From: Canna indica
Taxonomy: Eukaryota > Streptophyta > Magnoliopsida > Zingiberales > Cannaceae
Direction of reading: 5' to 3'
DNA: 64,000 bases
Assembly: GCA_034359265.1 (NCBI GenBank)
Contig: CP136896.1
Span: forward strand, 17,081,501-17,145,500
Made by a program: the position numbers and the translations under genes. Positions 22,901-33,970 of the stretch are shown here, piece after piece. The notes beneath the pieces are model-generated. The model ran no database searches, was not told the DNA's origin, and worked only from the letters and a program-made list of their open reading frames with translations. Each line of letters starts with the position of its first letter. Position 1 is the first letter of the stretch.

Positions 22901-23540
22901 TGATTTTGCTCAATGCAAAGATTATCATAACGAAAGTGTTGTGTCTAATAATTGACGGTTCCTCGATTTAGTAGTTGATTGACTTATGGAGGCAAATTGA
23001 TACACTATTCTTCTAGGAAAGATCCTGCATTTAAAGGTTTATAAGATCTTTTTATTTTATATTGTGACCTCATTTGAGGCTGATTTTATTAGACATTTAT
23101 GTGCATATGAATGAGGTACTGTAGGTATAAATTGCATTTCAAAGTGGAGGGTGGATGTTGTTTTGTGGCCGAAAAACTTAGATTGGAAATTTTATTTGGA
23201 TTCTAAAATTTTGGTTGGTACGTAGAGAAAAAAAAAAGATTTTTTTTAAAAATCCAAATGATTAGTTTGGTGACTGATGTTATTGAGTAGTGTGGCCAGG
23301 TACTTGGGGCCAAAATAAAGGTCGTGTGGTGTGTATCTTTGAGTACACCGAGTTGGTGAGCATGCAAGGCAGATGCAAAGACCAGAGTGGACAGAGAGAA
23401 TGTCTAGGGATTTAGAGATAGAATTATGGTGCTCGGTATAACAGAGGTTGGGTGGCACGTTGTATGCGTAGCTAGTGCTCAGTTATGTTCGATTATTCGA
23501 TGAGCCTATAGATTACCCCGAAATTCGAGGACGAATTTTC
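19933..23540 (+). other. Non-coding internal region of the LARD-like element
   Basis: The first ~110 bp resemble a gypsy leader, with a short frame MRSTAAPAHQRR near 20005-20040 that meets a GTACGT. The following 3 kb is T-rich with stops in all frames, and its texture is like plant intron sequence. From about 23265 to 23540 it matches the stretch ahead of the LTR at 56276 (shared GGTCGTGTGGTGTGTA and ATTCGAGGACGAATTTTC). The middle may be captured host DNA; I could not identify it. Confidence 0.55.
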
Positions 23541-23556
23541 ATTAAGGGGGGTAGAT
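23541..23556 (+). promoter_or_regulatory. polypurine tract
   Basis: TTAAGGGGGGTAGAT immediately precedes the 3' LTR start. This is the expected plus-strand primer site. Confidence 0.8.
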
Positions 23557-25849
23557 TGTTATGACCGGAATTTCATCTATATTTGTTGGTTTCATATCAG
23601 GGAAGCGAGGACTTAAATGATGCAAATTAGCGAAGTCTTGAGGGCGGAATTCGATATGTCGCTAATTTAAATATATATAGAGCAAATCTCAGCCGCGGCG
23701 ATCTCGACGGCGGTCGGAGGAAGCGGTCTCGCTCGACCTCCCTTCTCATTTTCCCTAGATCGGTGAGTGCCGCCCCTCATTTTCAAGTCTTCTAGTTCCG
23801 GATTTTCTTCATATATGTTTCCTTAAGTTTCGGGGCGGATCGGATGACGATTTCTCATATGATGGTTGAAACCATTTGTGAGTTTCTAATCCTCCTCTTT
23901 CTTGCTTACGAATTCAAGCCGACGCCCCTTTTCCGCGAGTCATTTTGCTTCGGATTCTCCTTCGCATGTTGCTGTGATTTCCGATCTAATGTATGTTCGT
24001 ATGAATTGGTGGATCGTGATTTCTTGATCTGTACTCGGTTGATGTTGAATTTGTTCATGCGATTCATGACGTATCTGTGTTCGGATGGTGGTTTACCGAG
24101 CGCGTGTAATATGTTGTTCTGTGATTTGGTGACCGTGATGCTTGGTTGGTATTCGATAGATGAGGATGTAGATCGGTAATTTGTGGATGATTGGGTTGTT
24201 CATTCTGTGAATCCGGTACTCCATATGCCACAGTGGGTACTCTGTTCAAATAGCATGTGAGCAGAGCAATTACCTGTGTCAATTTTGTGGACCGGGGTTG
24301 TAGATCTGTGTTCCGTCGGTAAGATTTAATTCGAATGTTGTTCCAATTGGGATGAAGCATGATTCGTATGGTAAATTGCATTTAGCATAGCTGATATCAG
24401 TGTACAGTTCTATTCTTGATAAAAGCATTCTCTGTGTGTTAGATTTGAAAGTTACGTAGCTAAGACCTGTGTACAAATACATTCCTGCTGTTTGATACGT
24501 GTAATACTTGTTGGAATTCAATATGGTATGTAGTATTGCTATTACGTGAAATGGGTTCCTGTATGGTTATAACTCCTCACTGAATCTCTGGTGGTAGAGT
24601 AGTGGATGGACCCAAACTTGGAAAATGCTGATTAGTAGGATCAATGCTGCTATTTCACATGAGAGTAACTAGCTATACATTAGGTCACCTCCAGCTAGTC
24701 GTTGCTTCTTCCAACACTCCACATGACACATTGTATGGAATCGATCACACCCTCCCCATGCATAACCAGTGAGGTATAAGAATGATCGGACCATTAGGAT
24801 TGCCAGTAAATGCATGTACTGTTAATTATGTATCCGATGAATAAGTTGTGTGGTTGGTGTTACAACCTACGGGGTCTTTAGGGTCCCCAGATACTTGTAC
24901 CGAAATGCAAATATGCACATTCATCTCATTTTTATGATTATACGCATATACTGTAGCTTGGTTGTAGATGCCTGGATGGGTATGTGGATGTGGACCGGGA
25001 AGCTCGTCAGCCGCCACACTGACGACCGATCCGGGTGGCACAGAGCGGGGGAAAATGCTAAGACAAAGGTGATCAGCGCCCGACTCATAGACCGACAGGT
25101 CTCTAGATGATCGGACCGACGGGTCCTTGGACCGGGAAGCTCGTCAGTACTGCCACGCTGACGATCGACTCGGGTGGCTTGCATGAATAGTTGAATGACT
25201 TCATTATTGTTTATCTCGTGTTAAGTATTATTGATATGCTCTTACTAATTGTTGCCTACATAAATGCATGGTCGTATGGAGTGTATATGTATTTCCTTGG
25301 AACCCTCACTATGTTTACAAATATTTCGTTATTACCTACACATGTATATCTACTGGTTTGTATTTTTGAGCATGGCTGTAGTAGATTATGTCACTCACTA
25401 AGTCCTAGTTGGACTTATCCTTTATATTATTGTTGCTTTTCAGCCCGGAGCGTGATCAGAAAGGTTCTGGTATGCAGTAGCGCAGCTGGTGGCGTCAGGT
25501 CCAGCGGATCTCGTGACACGTCGTGGTCAGGGGATACGTTGGGTCCGTAGAGTCAGTTGTATTTCTTTAGATAGATGAGTGTCTAAACTTTATTTCCGCA
25601 TTTGAAAGTCAAAAACTTCATCTATGATTATTTGATTTATTTTATATGAATCTTAAAGATTTAATAATCATCAGATTAGTTATTGATTGGTTTTGGAATC
25701 TTGATCAATTGTGTTTATTGTAAGAAAACTGGACTTCTTTTATGAACTATTCAAGGTTGCATAGTTTTTATTTGGTTATTATGATTGAGTTAGGTTTCGG
25801 AGTACGTGTAGTACTTTGGCCGATCATGCCCTAATTTTGGGGCATAACA
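23557..25849 (+). repeat. 3' LTR, 2293 bp
   Basis: It is nearly identical to the 5' LTR, with scattered point changes. It lacks about 275 bp corresponding to 17405-17675 and about 38 bp near 17770-17810, and has one copy of the 26-bp repeat. These three differences account for nearly all of the length gap. It ends GGGGCATAACA. Confidence 0.9.
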
Positions 25850-25984
25850 TAAACAATAAGCAAATAATAAGAAAGTGAGCTCAAACACAAAATAAACTGT
25901 AATGGTGATCCTCCAATGGTGCCTCGTAGCAATGCAAAGCCTCAAAAAAGATGAAGAGTGAAGCTTGAATGCTTGAGGTGTTAA

Positions 25985-26105
25985 GCTCCTCGTACGGTCT
26001 TGCCTTACGCTTCTCGAGGAGCTCGACTTGACCCACCAAGTGTGGTCCTCGACCTCAGTGCCACTACATTCAGCCTTAGAGCATTTATACGACCAGAAAT
26101 CGATT
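25985..26105. repeat. Orphan monomer of the Tat-like tandem repeat
   Basis: CTCCTCGTACGGTCTTGCC, then GAGCTCGACTTGA and a GTGGTCCTCGACCTC... stretch match, in order, one unit of the ~109-bp array at 41190-41656. It stands alone here, with no gag or LTR beside it. Confidence 0.65.
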
Positions 26106-26114
26106 TTCACCCAC

Positions 26115-27284
26115 TACTAGAATTGACAGGATAGTTCAATGAGCCCGAGGCAGGGAGTTCGCTAGGGTGGTCAGCCTAGTGATCAACCTGCGAGTCGTAG
26201 ACACTTAAAGTGAGGATGGTTCGTTTAGGCCGAGACAGGCTGAGTGGTCCCTATAGCGCACGAGATGTATAGCGTAAACCAATATAACGTTTCACATCAA
26301 TCATATTATTATTGAGCTATTTGTTGTACTTATTTATATGGTTTGACTTGGTGATGGTCGATACGACCACTCGCTGGGTTTGTTCTGAACTCATCATTCT
26401 TTTTCTTGGTATTATTTTGTAGAGCGTGATCATTGAGGTATGACGCGGTCGGTGATAGCAGACTCCGGTGGCAATCTCATGAAATATGTTGGTGTAGTTG
26501 AGTCATGTTTAGTCATGTAGTTTATTTGATAAATGTAGTTTAATTAAACATGTGAACTTATGTAGAGTTAGGGGTGGCAATTTTATCCGCATCCACTAAC
26601 TAAAAATTGCATCTGCACCGTATCCGATCCATATCCGCAAGTAAAAATGGATATGGATACGAATACAGATTTAGAAAATTTATATCCGCACGGTTACGGT
26701 GCGGATACAGATATGACTGTGGATCCGCATCGCCTATCCGCGTCTTTGAATTACTATTTTGCCTATATAAGTTATTAATATATATATAAGAACTATATGG
26801 TAATTTCATGTCAAGATGAATTTTGAAGTATATTATATATTTATTTTGGATCAATGAATTGGTAATTTATTGATTTTTTAATTAAATATATTATTTTAAT
26901 ATATTTTTTATTAAATACGATGCAGATACGGATGTGGTGAGGATATCTGAATTTGAAGCGGTGCAGGTATGGATATCCATATTCACATCCGTAGCGGATA
27001 CAGTACGGATACGAATGTGCGGATATGGGGTGCGGTGCGGATACGGATAATGCAGTATCCGCACCGTATCCAATCCGTTGCCAGCCCTATGTAGAGTTGT
27101 CACTAGTACCTAGAGTATGTAGCTTATACTTGGGTTTGATACTTGGTTGCTACTTTATAAATAATGTTTATGTTATCTTAATATGAGATGTTAAATTGCT
27201 TAATTGATATGGTTGTATGGTCTAGGCTTCGGGGTACTTGCCCGCACTCTAGTCGATCGCGTGACCTAGTTTTGGGGCATGACA
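26115..27284 (+). repeat. Tekay-like LTR fragment (3' part), interrupted
   Basis: The end reads GGCTTCGGGGTACTTGCCCG ... TTTTGGGGCATGACA (27284), the same terminal phrase as the LTRs ending at 19916, 25849 and 59054. The upstream part shares the 'CTCGCTGGGTTTGTTCTGAA ... TTTTGTAGAGCGTGATCATTGAGG' region with the LTRs at 46085 and 56276. A hAT-type MITE (26569-27089) splits it. The left limit is approximate. Confidence 0.65.
26569..27089. mobile_element. hAT-type MITE, 521 bp
   Basis: Terminal inverted repeats are TAGGGGTGGCAA and TTGCCAGCCCTA, with one mismatch. A perfect 8-bp target duplication TGTAGAGT flanks the element (26561-26568 and 27090-27097). Subterminal regions are full of CGGATACGG/CCGTATCCG words in both orientations. 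There is no coding capacity. The 8-bp duplication and TIR sequence place it with hAT elements. Confidence 0.9.
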
Positions 27285-27294
27285 CAATATCACT

Positions 27295-28195
27295 AGTAAT
27301 AGAGATGGTTTGAGTTTTGAGATTGTATATTTTGTATCTTTTCTTGCTAAATGGATATCCAATGAATACACTCTCCTCAACCCTTGGATCAAATTTGGTT
27401 CTATTTTGCTTGAGAGTATTGTGATAACAAAGAACTAAAGGCTTTCAAATGAGAAATGTCTGATTCTTTTTGGTAGAGCAACTCATATGGACTTTTGTTT
27501 TTGTGTAGTGGATTAGGCAATTTGTTAATGAGATATGTAGCTGATAAGATATAATCACCCTAAAATTTCAAAAGTAACTTGGATTGAAACTTGAGTGCCT
27601 AGCTACTTGTAAAAGGTGTCTATGTTTCCTTTCTACAATGACATTTTGTTGAGGTGTTTCAATACAAGTGCTTTGGTGGATGATAGCTTGATCAGATAAA
27701 AAAGTTTTGATGGTAGCATTGAAAAATTCACTATCATTATCAGTCCTAATGGTTTTCACCTTTTTAGAGAACTGATTTTGAACCATGTATATGAACTGAT
27801 AAGGAGATTGGGTACTTGGCTTTTGTGGGCAAATAGGTAGGTCCAACAACTCCTAGTACAGTCATCAACTATGGTTAGAATATATGAACAACCATCATAA
27901 GTAGGTACCATGTATGATCCCCAAACATCATAGTGTATCATTTCAAAAGAAAATGCACTTTTATTCAAGCTTTGCATAAAAGGAAGTTTACATTATTTTG
28001 CTAGTGGGCAAACATTGTAATACAATTCAAGAACTTTAGCTAATTCAGCAATAATTTTGGACAGAAGTTCATTCTTGACACTAACATGTGTCCAAGTCTA
28101 AGGTGCCAAAGAGTATGAACATCAAAAGAAATTGACAAAGCTTTAGAATGAACTCTGGGATTGTCTGTGACATTACATGCTCCATGAAAGGAATA
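27295..28195 (-). pseudogene. Ty1/copia integrase and pre-integrase, broken
   Basis: From right to left: VHTLWHLRLGHMLVSRMN (GAG-pre-integrase), FSFEMIHYDVWGSYMVPTYD with the first catalytic Asp and LTIVDDCTRSCWTYLF, then VKTIRTDNDSEFFNATIKT with the second Asp. CIETPQQNVIVERKHRHLLQ carries the Glu. The integrase C-terminal part continues to 27295, where the frame is cut against the LTR fragment. The copia family is certain. Frameshifts separate the pieces and no reverse transcriptase remains. Confidence 0.85.
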
Positions 28196-28199
28196 ATGC

Positions 28200-30245
28200 C
28201 CTTGAGCCAATCACATGTCGATGTGTTTAGGAACTATTCAAAGGTAATCAATTTAATAAGGTAATCTTTTCATCAATATGTTGCATCTTTATTCATAAAG
28301 ATTGTGATGAACCCCATGAACTTGGGCAACTGATTCCGAGGCCATGATGAGTTCATGCCAATGAGACTTGGAATTCAGATGCCCATGTTTTAAATGTTCC
28401 TAGTCGTAGGATCACCAATTAGGGGATCAGTGATTCCGGATAGACTAGTGCACTTGGTACATGCCCTATACGATAAGGGGTGGCTGATCTAACAGTTACC
28501 TATGAGTCGATATTAATGTACAAGTGCAGGTGCTCATTAGGGAATGAGTTCACTGAACGAATCTGCATGAGGAACACAAAATGAAATCCTTACATGAGTG
28601 TCAATAGGATGTTCCTTGGGTGATAGTAGGTGCAAGTAGTCCTTGGACCTGAGGTTGTTATGATTACCTTGTGAGTGACGATCCATTGCCTTGTTTCTAT
28701 CCCTACGTGGCCCCCAACATCATGTGTCGGGTATTACCGGGCATTGGGAAGCATTCATGAAGGCAGGTGAGCAACCAACATGGACTCGGTTACTCCTAGT
28801 GAGAGGAGATAATGTCCTATGTGTCTCTACAAGTGTCGACTCGGGAATCTTTGGCCAGAGTAGACATGAAAGTCATGAAGATGTTTCTGATGTTTTATTA
28901 TTGAGACTATATCTTGGCGGGTGGAATACATATGAATAAGTATTAGGGTTTGACACTTCTTTCGTACCCTAGCCGACTTCGGGACGTTGTAACCGAGGGA
29001 CTTAATTGCACAGTAACTAATTGCCGAAGGGTGTTCGATCCCTTGTAGATTGAACCTCACACTATTCGGGTAGTCATGACACGTTGCTAGATGTCAATCT
29101 TGACTTGTGAGTGGAGTCTCTCACGACCACACTAAAGGGGTTTTAATGGTGGCTTATAAGATTCGAATAGAAATCATTCTATTGGATGCAACTCATCGTT
29201 ATGCACAACTCACTATTGGCTTAATGTGGGGCCCAATGGGTCACACACAATAAGCTAACCTCGTAATGGACCTTATGAGATAAAGTCCGTATGTAGCACT
29301 ATATGTCTACTAGCATGAACATGCTGCAACACGATCATGTATCTCATTTACGGACATGATAGGAAAGATGGTTCCTATAGGAACGAATACGCGAGAAATG
29401 AGTTCCTCGGTAACCCTAATTTGTAGGGCATCCCTAAATTGTAAGGATTGACACATGATAAATCCTAATCAATAATAATTTAATTTATAGAGATAAATTA
29501 AAATTTATATTTAGATGGATTTAATTAATTTCGAATTAATTATAAATCTATTAAATATAAATTATTATTTTGGAGGCAAATCCCAAAATTTTGAATTCCG
29601 GAGAGAGGATTTAAAAAATGGGAGGTCTACCTAGGTGGCAACCTATGCCCCTTATAAATAGATGATTTAACCTCCTTCAAGGGGGTTAAGTAAATTGTTT
29701 ACTCATCTTGGAGAATGTTTAGGATTGCATTCTTGAGAGGCTTCTTGAAAAGAAAAGCTCCAAGAAGTCATCCTCATCTCCTTGGGTGGCCGACCATCTA
29801 AAGCTCTCTTCCCCAGTTTTGTGAAGTCGATTGAAGGTCTCTTCCTCTTGGGTGTGTCATCTACTTCTTGTTCTTGGAGGAGCCCAAGAAGGACAGCAAT
29901 GTATTCCTTCATCTTCCTTATCGTTCCATGGTTTTCTCATCCCCTCTTCCTCCCTTTTGGTGCTCGATTCTTGGTGGAAAGGCCAACTTCACCTTGGTGC
30001 GTTTCGGGGATGAGATTGTCTCTCCATTGAGCCACAACGAGTCTCTGTGTTCGCTGCCCCCTTGTTGCGAAGCACTTGGTGTGGACTTTCCTTGGAGGAC
30101 GTGCACGTGTGCATCTTGAAATGGGGATAGGAGCAGCCATACCATCTGTAGTATAAGATAAATCTTCTTCTTCTTCTACTCGTTGATTGAATTCTTTAAA
30201 GATTGCTAAAGTTGATCGCTGGTTTAGAAATGTTTTAAATTTTAA
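28200..30245 (+). mobile_element. Insertion splitting the copia element, probable solo LTR
   Basis: The copia polyprotein is interrupted between its protease end (30247) and its pre-integrase domain (28195). The ~2 kb between carries no protein signature. It does carry LTR-like features: a TATA box (CTTATAAATAG at about 29650), followed 50-500 bp on by a leader-like region. I could not define clean TG/CA ends or a target duplication, so family and limits are uncertain. Confidence 0.4.
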
Positions 30246-30246
30246 A

Positions 30247-31570
30247 TCACTTTTTCCGTTGTGCTTCTTCTCCCCATCCCAACACTCTATCTATTAGGTA
30301 TAGGCCTCCTTCCTCTCTACCACTCCCCAAAACTCTCTTCGTTACAAGGTCCTGGATAACAAATATTTTGGGGTTAAAAATGACAAAACAATTCATATGT
30401 TTGGTTAATTTGCTAATGGACATTAGGTTGAAATGAAAACTAGGAACATATAGGACATTGTTCAATTGTATATGTATATTCAGGTAAGTTGTCACTAAAT
30501 GTGTCACTCGAGTAGTCTCACCATTGGGCAGTGAGACTATGTCATAGTGTTTAGGACTAGAAAGGTTGTCTAATGTAATCGAATTGGTGGTTATATGATT
30601 TGTTGCTCCACTGTCTAAGATCTAGTGCTTGGGTAATTTGCATGCATTAGAACATAAAATTAAAATTTTGCAAACACTAGTACACAAACCAATACCTGTC
30701 ATGTTAGCTAAATGTGATCCATTGTTTTTCTTTCCAAGTAGACTAAGCAATGTTCTGTATTGTTCTTCAGAAAAACCACCATGTTTGCTGCTAGTGCTCT
30801 CCTCTCCTGCACCCTTATTTTGGTTTTCTTCCCTGTTATCACCAGTGGCTGCAAGGATATTGTTAGCTTGTTTCACATTCCACTCATTTGATTTTTATTT
30901 ACCCTTATACAGCTTATGACCAGGTGGATACCCATGTATCCTATAGCAATTTTCTTTTTTATAGCCAGTCCTCTGACAGTGTTCACAGAATAACCTATTC
31001 ATGCCTTCAAACTTATTCTTGTTTCCGTTGTAATTGCTTCCATAACCTTGATATTGGTTATTCTAGTATTGGTTGTTCTGATACTGATTGTTTTGATACT
31101 GATTGCTCAATGCAATGCTCTCAATTGTGGAGTTTGAATTGTCACCAACATACCTTTGAGACTCCTCTTGTTCAAGCATTGCATAGGCTTGATTTAAATT
31201 CTGAATAGGCTTCATCAGCAAAATCTGCCCTCTAATGCTAACATACACTTCATTTAAGCCTATAAGAAATTGTCTTAGCCTACTGTTATCCCTATCCTCT
31301 CGGCCTATTTTGCAATTGCAAAAAATGTGTAGAGTTAGGGCATAAATTTCGTCCCATAAATACTTCAATCTTGTGTAATAGGCGGCCACCATTTGATTGC
31401 CCTGACGAATATTGTTAATCTGCATTTCTATCTCAAAGATTCTCGGGGCATTTCCTCTCCCATACTTATCTTCCGACCACATTTGAGAAGTTGTCTATAG
31501 AACACTAGATTGAATGCTTGGTGTGATGGATTGAACAATCCATGTAGAAAGACCTTGCTTAATCATTTTA
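30247..31570 (-). pseudogene. Ty1/copia gag and protease-region relic
   Basis: Right to left: MIKQGLSTWIVQSITPSIQS, RGNAPRIFEIEMQINNIRQG and AAYYTRLKYLWDEIYAL (the UBN2-type gag domain), then KPIQNLNQAYAMLEQEE. An Asn/Gln-rich repeat (NQYQNNQYQNNQY), FSEEQYRTLLSLLGKK, LNNVLYVPSFHFNLMSISKL and VIQDLVTKRVLGSGREEGGL follow. This is the normal copia order up to the protease/pre-integrase boundary. The gag is split by stops. The 5' LTR is not recognisable to the right of 31570. Confidence 0.8.
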
Positions 31571-31847
31571 TATATCAATCAAAATATAAAATAAACATAT
31601 GAAATACATAAATAATGAATAATTGATCCTTTTTTAAAAAAATCAGTTGTTTGCTCCCTAATACCTCGGATTAGTATTGCTTGCCACATGTCAGTATTGA
31701 TTGCCACATGCAAACAGATAAGAGAAAGATCGAGCTGCTAAAATTTATTAATTGATTCTCCGATTTGAATCTGCCCATTCACGTCATCCATAAGAATAAT
31801 ACATGACATTGAGAGGCACTACTTAACGCCCACAACCACGGAAAAAA
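31571..31847. other. Spacer, nothing recognised
   Basis: AT-rich DNA between the copia relic and the palindromic element, without repeats or open frames of note. Confidence 0.4.
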
Positions 31848-32050
31848 CTAGTATGAGCGGCCTGCTCATACAAATGTGTATGAGCGGGCCGCTCATCGTC
31901 CGCCACCAGCATCCCGAACTCATTTTTGAGTTCGGGATGCGTGCCCGAATTGTGCTGGTGTGCTGGGCACGCATCCCGAACTCAAAAATGAGTTCGGGAT
32001 GCGTGCTAAGCTGGCGTGGCGGACGATGAGCGGCCCGCTCATACAAGTCC
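31848..32050. repeat. Nested palindromic element, probable foldback/MITE
   Basis: The outer arms TGTATGAGCGGGCCGCTCAT (31877) and its exact complement ending 32045 enclose two internal palindromes. One pairs CATCCCGAACTCA with TGAGTTCGGGATG (31911-31940). The other is GCACGCATCCCGAACTC with its complement (31966-32005). A further small palindrome (TATGAGCGGCCTGCTCATA) lies at 31851-31870. GC-rich sequence in an AT-rich setting supports an insertion. No target duplication could be fixed and it has no coding capacity. Confidence 0.65.
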
Positions 32051-32179
32051 TACTCAGCCTTGTAAATGGTTTACTTCAATGGATCAATCGAGCATCCAAT
32101 AACAAGAAAGGATAACAACGAGGGTAAGAAATTGATTATTGCCCTGACAATGCATTAATAACTCCGTCCAAGTCAATGT

Positions 32180-33970
32180 CTACAGACGACTCCGGCGACC
32201 GGAGCCCATCTTCTTCGCCATCTCCCGGAGCACGTACTTTTGAATCTTCCCCGTAGAAGTCTTCGGCAGCTCCGGCTGGAACACCACCGTTTTCGGCACC
32301 ATGTAGCGAGGCATCCGCTCGCGGCACCACTTGATCACCTCTGCCTCCGTCGGCACCGCCGCCACCCCCTCCTTCAGGCTCAGGAACGCGCACGGCGTCT
32401 CCCCCCAGAACTCGTCCGGCCGCGCCACCACCGCCGCCTCGTTCACCGCTGGGTGTCCGTACAGAACCGACTCTACCTCTACGCTGCTAATGTTCTCGCC
32501 GCCGCTGATGATCACGTCCTTCGACCGGTCCTTGATCTCGATGTAACCGTCGGGGTGCATCACGCCTACGTCGCCGGTGTAGAACCACCCGTCCGGCTGC
32601 ATCGCCTTTGCCGTCGTCTCCGGGTCCTTGAGGTATCCCAACATCACACAGCCGCCGCGAAGCACGACCTCCCCCAAGGAGTTGCCGTCCCGCTTCACGC
32701 TTTCCCCAGTGGCGCCGTCGATCACGTCTATCGCCGCCATGGCCAGGGTTCGCACCCCCTGCCGCGCCTTCAGGCGCGCGCGTTCCGACGCCGGGAGCCG
32801 GTTCCACTGGCCCTTCCACGCGCATGAGACCACCAGCCCCGCAGTCTCCGTCAGGCCGTACCCGTGGTTGACCGTGAAACCGATTGCCTCCGTGCGATGC
32901 AGCACGGCGGCTGGAGGCGGGGCCCCAGCCGTCAGGATCTGAACCGGGCCGGGGAGTGGACGGCGGGCGGAGTCGGGGGCGTTGGCGATCATATTGAGCA
33001 CCACGGGCGCGCCGCACATGTGGGTCACACGGTGGGCCTCGATGGCGGCGTAGATGGTCGCAGCGTCGAAGCGGCGGAGACAGATGTTGGTGCCCCCGGT
33101 GGCGGCGACGCCCCAGGGGAAGCTCCACCCGTTAGCGTGGAACATGGGGAGTGTCCACAGGTAGGTGGGCTGCTTCGGCACGGACCAATCGATGAGGGAA
33201 TCGACAGTAATGAGGAAGATGCCGCGGTGGCAGTGGACTACTCCCTTGGGTGCGGAAGTGGTACCGGAGGTGTAGTTGAGGACCATTGGGTCCCACTCGC
33301 TCCGGGGATGTACCCACCGGAACTCTGGGTCTCCCATCTCGATGAGCTGGGAATAGGTGAGGACGGAGGGCGGCGGCGGCGGTACGTCCTCGTCGGCATC
33401 CTCAATGATGACTGTTCGAGGGGGTCTGGCGGAGGCGGGGAAGAGGCGGAGGGCATCCTCGAGGAGGGAGCAAGAGAGCACGTCGACGAAGACGAGCTTG
33501 GAGCCGCTGTGCTGGAGGAGGATGGAGATTGTGCGGGCGTCGAGGCGGAGGTTGATGGTGTTGAGGACGGCGCCGCTCATTGGCACGCCGAATTGCATCT
33601 CGTACATGGCCGGAATATTGGGAGAGAGCACAGAAACCTGAATCAAGATCGAATTTTTACGCCACAAAAATCAATCAAATTCAGATCTTCAACTAAAAAG
33701 CGGGGGAAAAGTAGGACATAGATTCTAGTTTGAAGGGGGGAAAGGATTAGGAGGAGGTTGCTATCGCGGTACCACATCGCCACGGGAGATGCCAAGGGAG
33801 GATACGGCGGAGGCAAGGCGAAGGCAGCGGCGGTGGGTCTGCGACCACGTGAAGACGGTGTTGTTGTAGACAACAGAGGGGCAGTCGCCGTAGACGGCGG
33901 CGGTGCGCTCGAGGATGCCGAGCGGCGTGAGAGGGCTGTTATTGGCAGCGCTGGGGGCGAGTTGATCCAT
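32180..33970 (-). CDS. Peroxisomal acyl-activating enzyme (AMP-dependent acyl-CoA synthetase), 551 aa
   Basis: Two exons: 33970-33773 (66 codons) and 33637-32180 (485 codons plus stop), joined in phase 0 by a 135-bp GT-AG intron inside RGDV|VSVLSPN. The family activates a carboxylic acid with ATP to an acyl-AMP and then a CoA thioester. Visible motifs are the AMP-binding loop NYTSGTTSAPKGV (about residue 190), LPMFHANGWSFPWGVAA, NHGYGLTETAG, GWFYTGDVG, IKDRSKDVIISGGENISS and the catalytic-Lys region PKTSTGKIQK. The C-terminus SRL is a peroxisomal targeting signal type 1. Length and motifs fit the plant AAE1/AAE11-type clade (short-chain or aromatic acids). The exact substrate cannot be read from sequence. 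The start has a good context (AAAGCCATGG). Both exons are GC-rich, unlike their surroundings. The gene appears intact. Confidence 0.92.

Larger units (their letters stand above)
17283..25849 (+). mobile_element. Complete 8.6-kb LTR retrotransposon without coding region (LARD-like)
   Basis: Two long LTRs (17283-19916 and 23557-25849) flank a 3.64-kb internal region. The flanks carry a perfect 5-bp target duplication, TAAAC (17278-17282 and 25850-25854). A tRNA-Met primer site follows the 5' LTR and a polypurine tract precedes the 3' LTR. The internal region has no gag, protease, RT, RNase H or integrase signature on either strand. LTR start, end and primer site resemble those of the Tekay/Del elements elsewhere in the window. 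It is best read as a non-autonomous derivative that depended on an active relative. Confidence 0.88.

Noticed and set aside
19690..23250. Possible host gene inside the LARD-like element because of intron-like texture
   Set aside because: No exon with a recognisable protein or paired splice sites could be defined. Kept only as a speculation under findings.
18103..25184. Other duplicated open frames on both strands (for example 18318, 18867, 18962 and their partners)
   Set aside because: They are shadows inside the paired LTRs.
32240..33721. Long open frames opposite to the acyl-activating enzyme gene
   Set aside because: They result from high GC in the real exons; the encoded sequences have no family signature.
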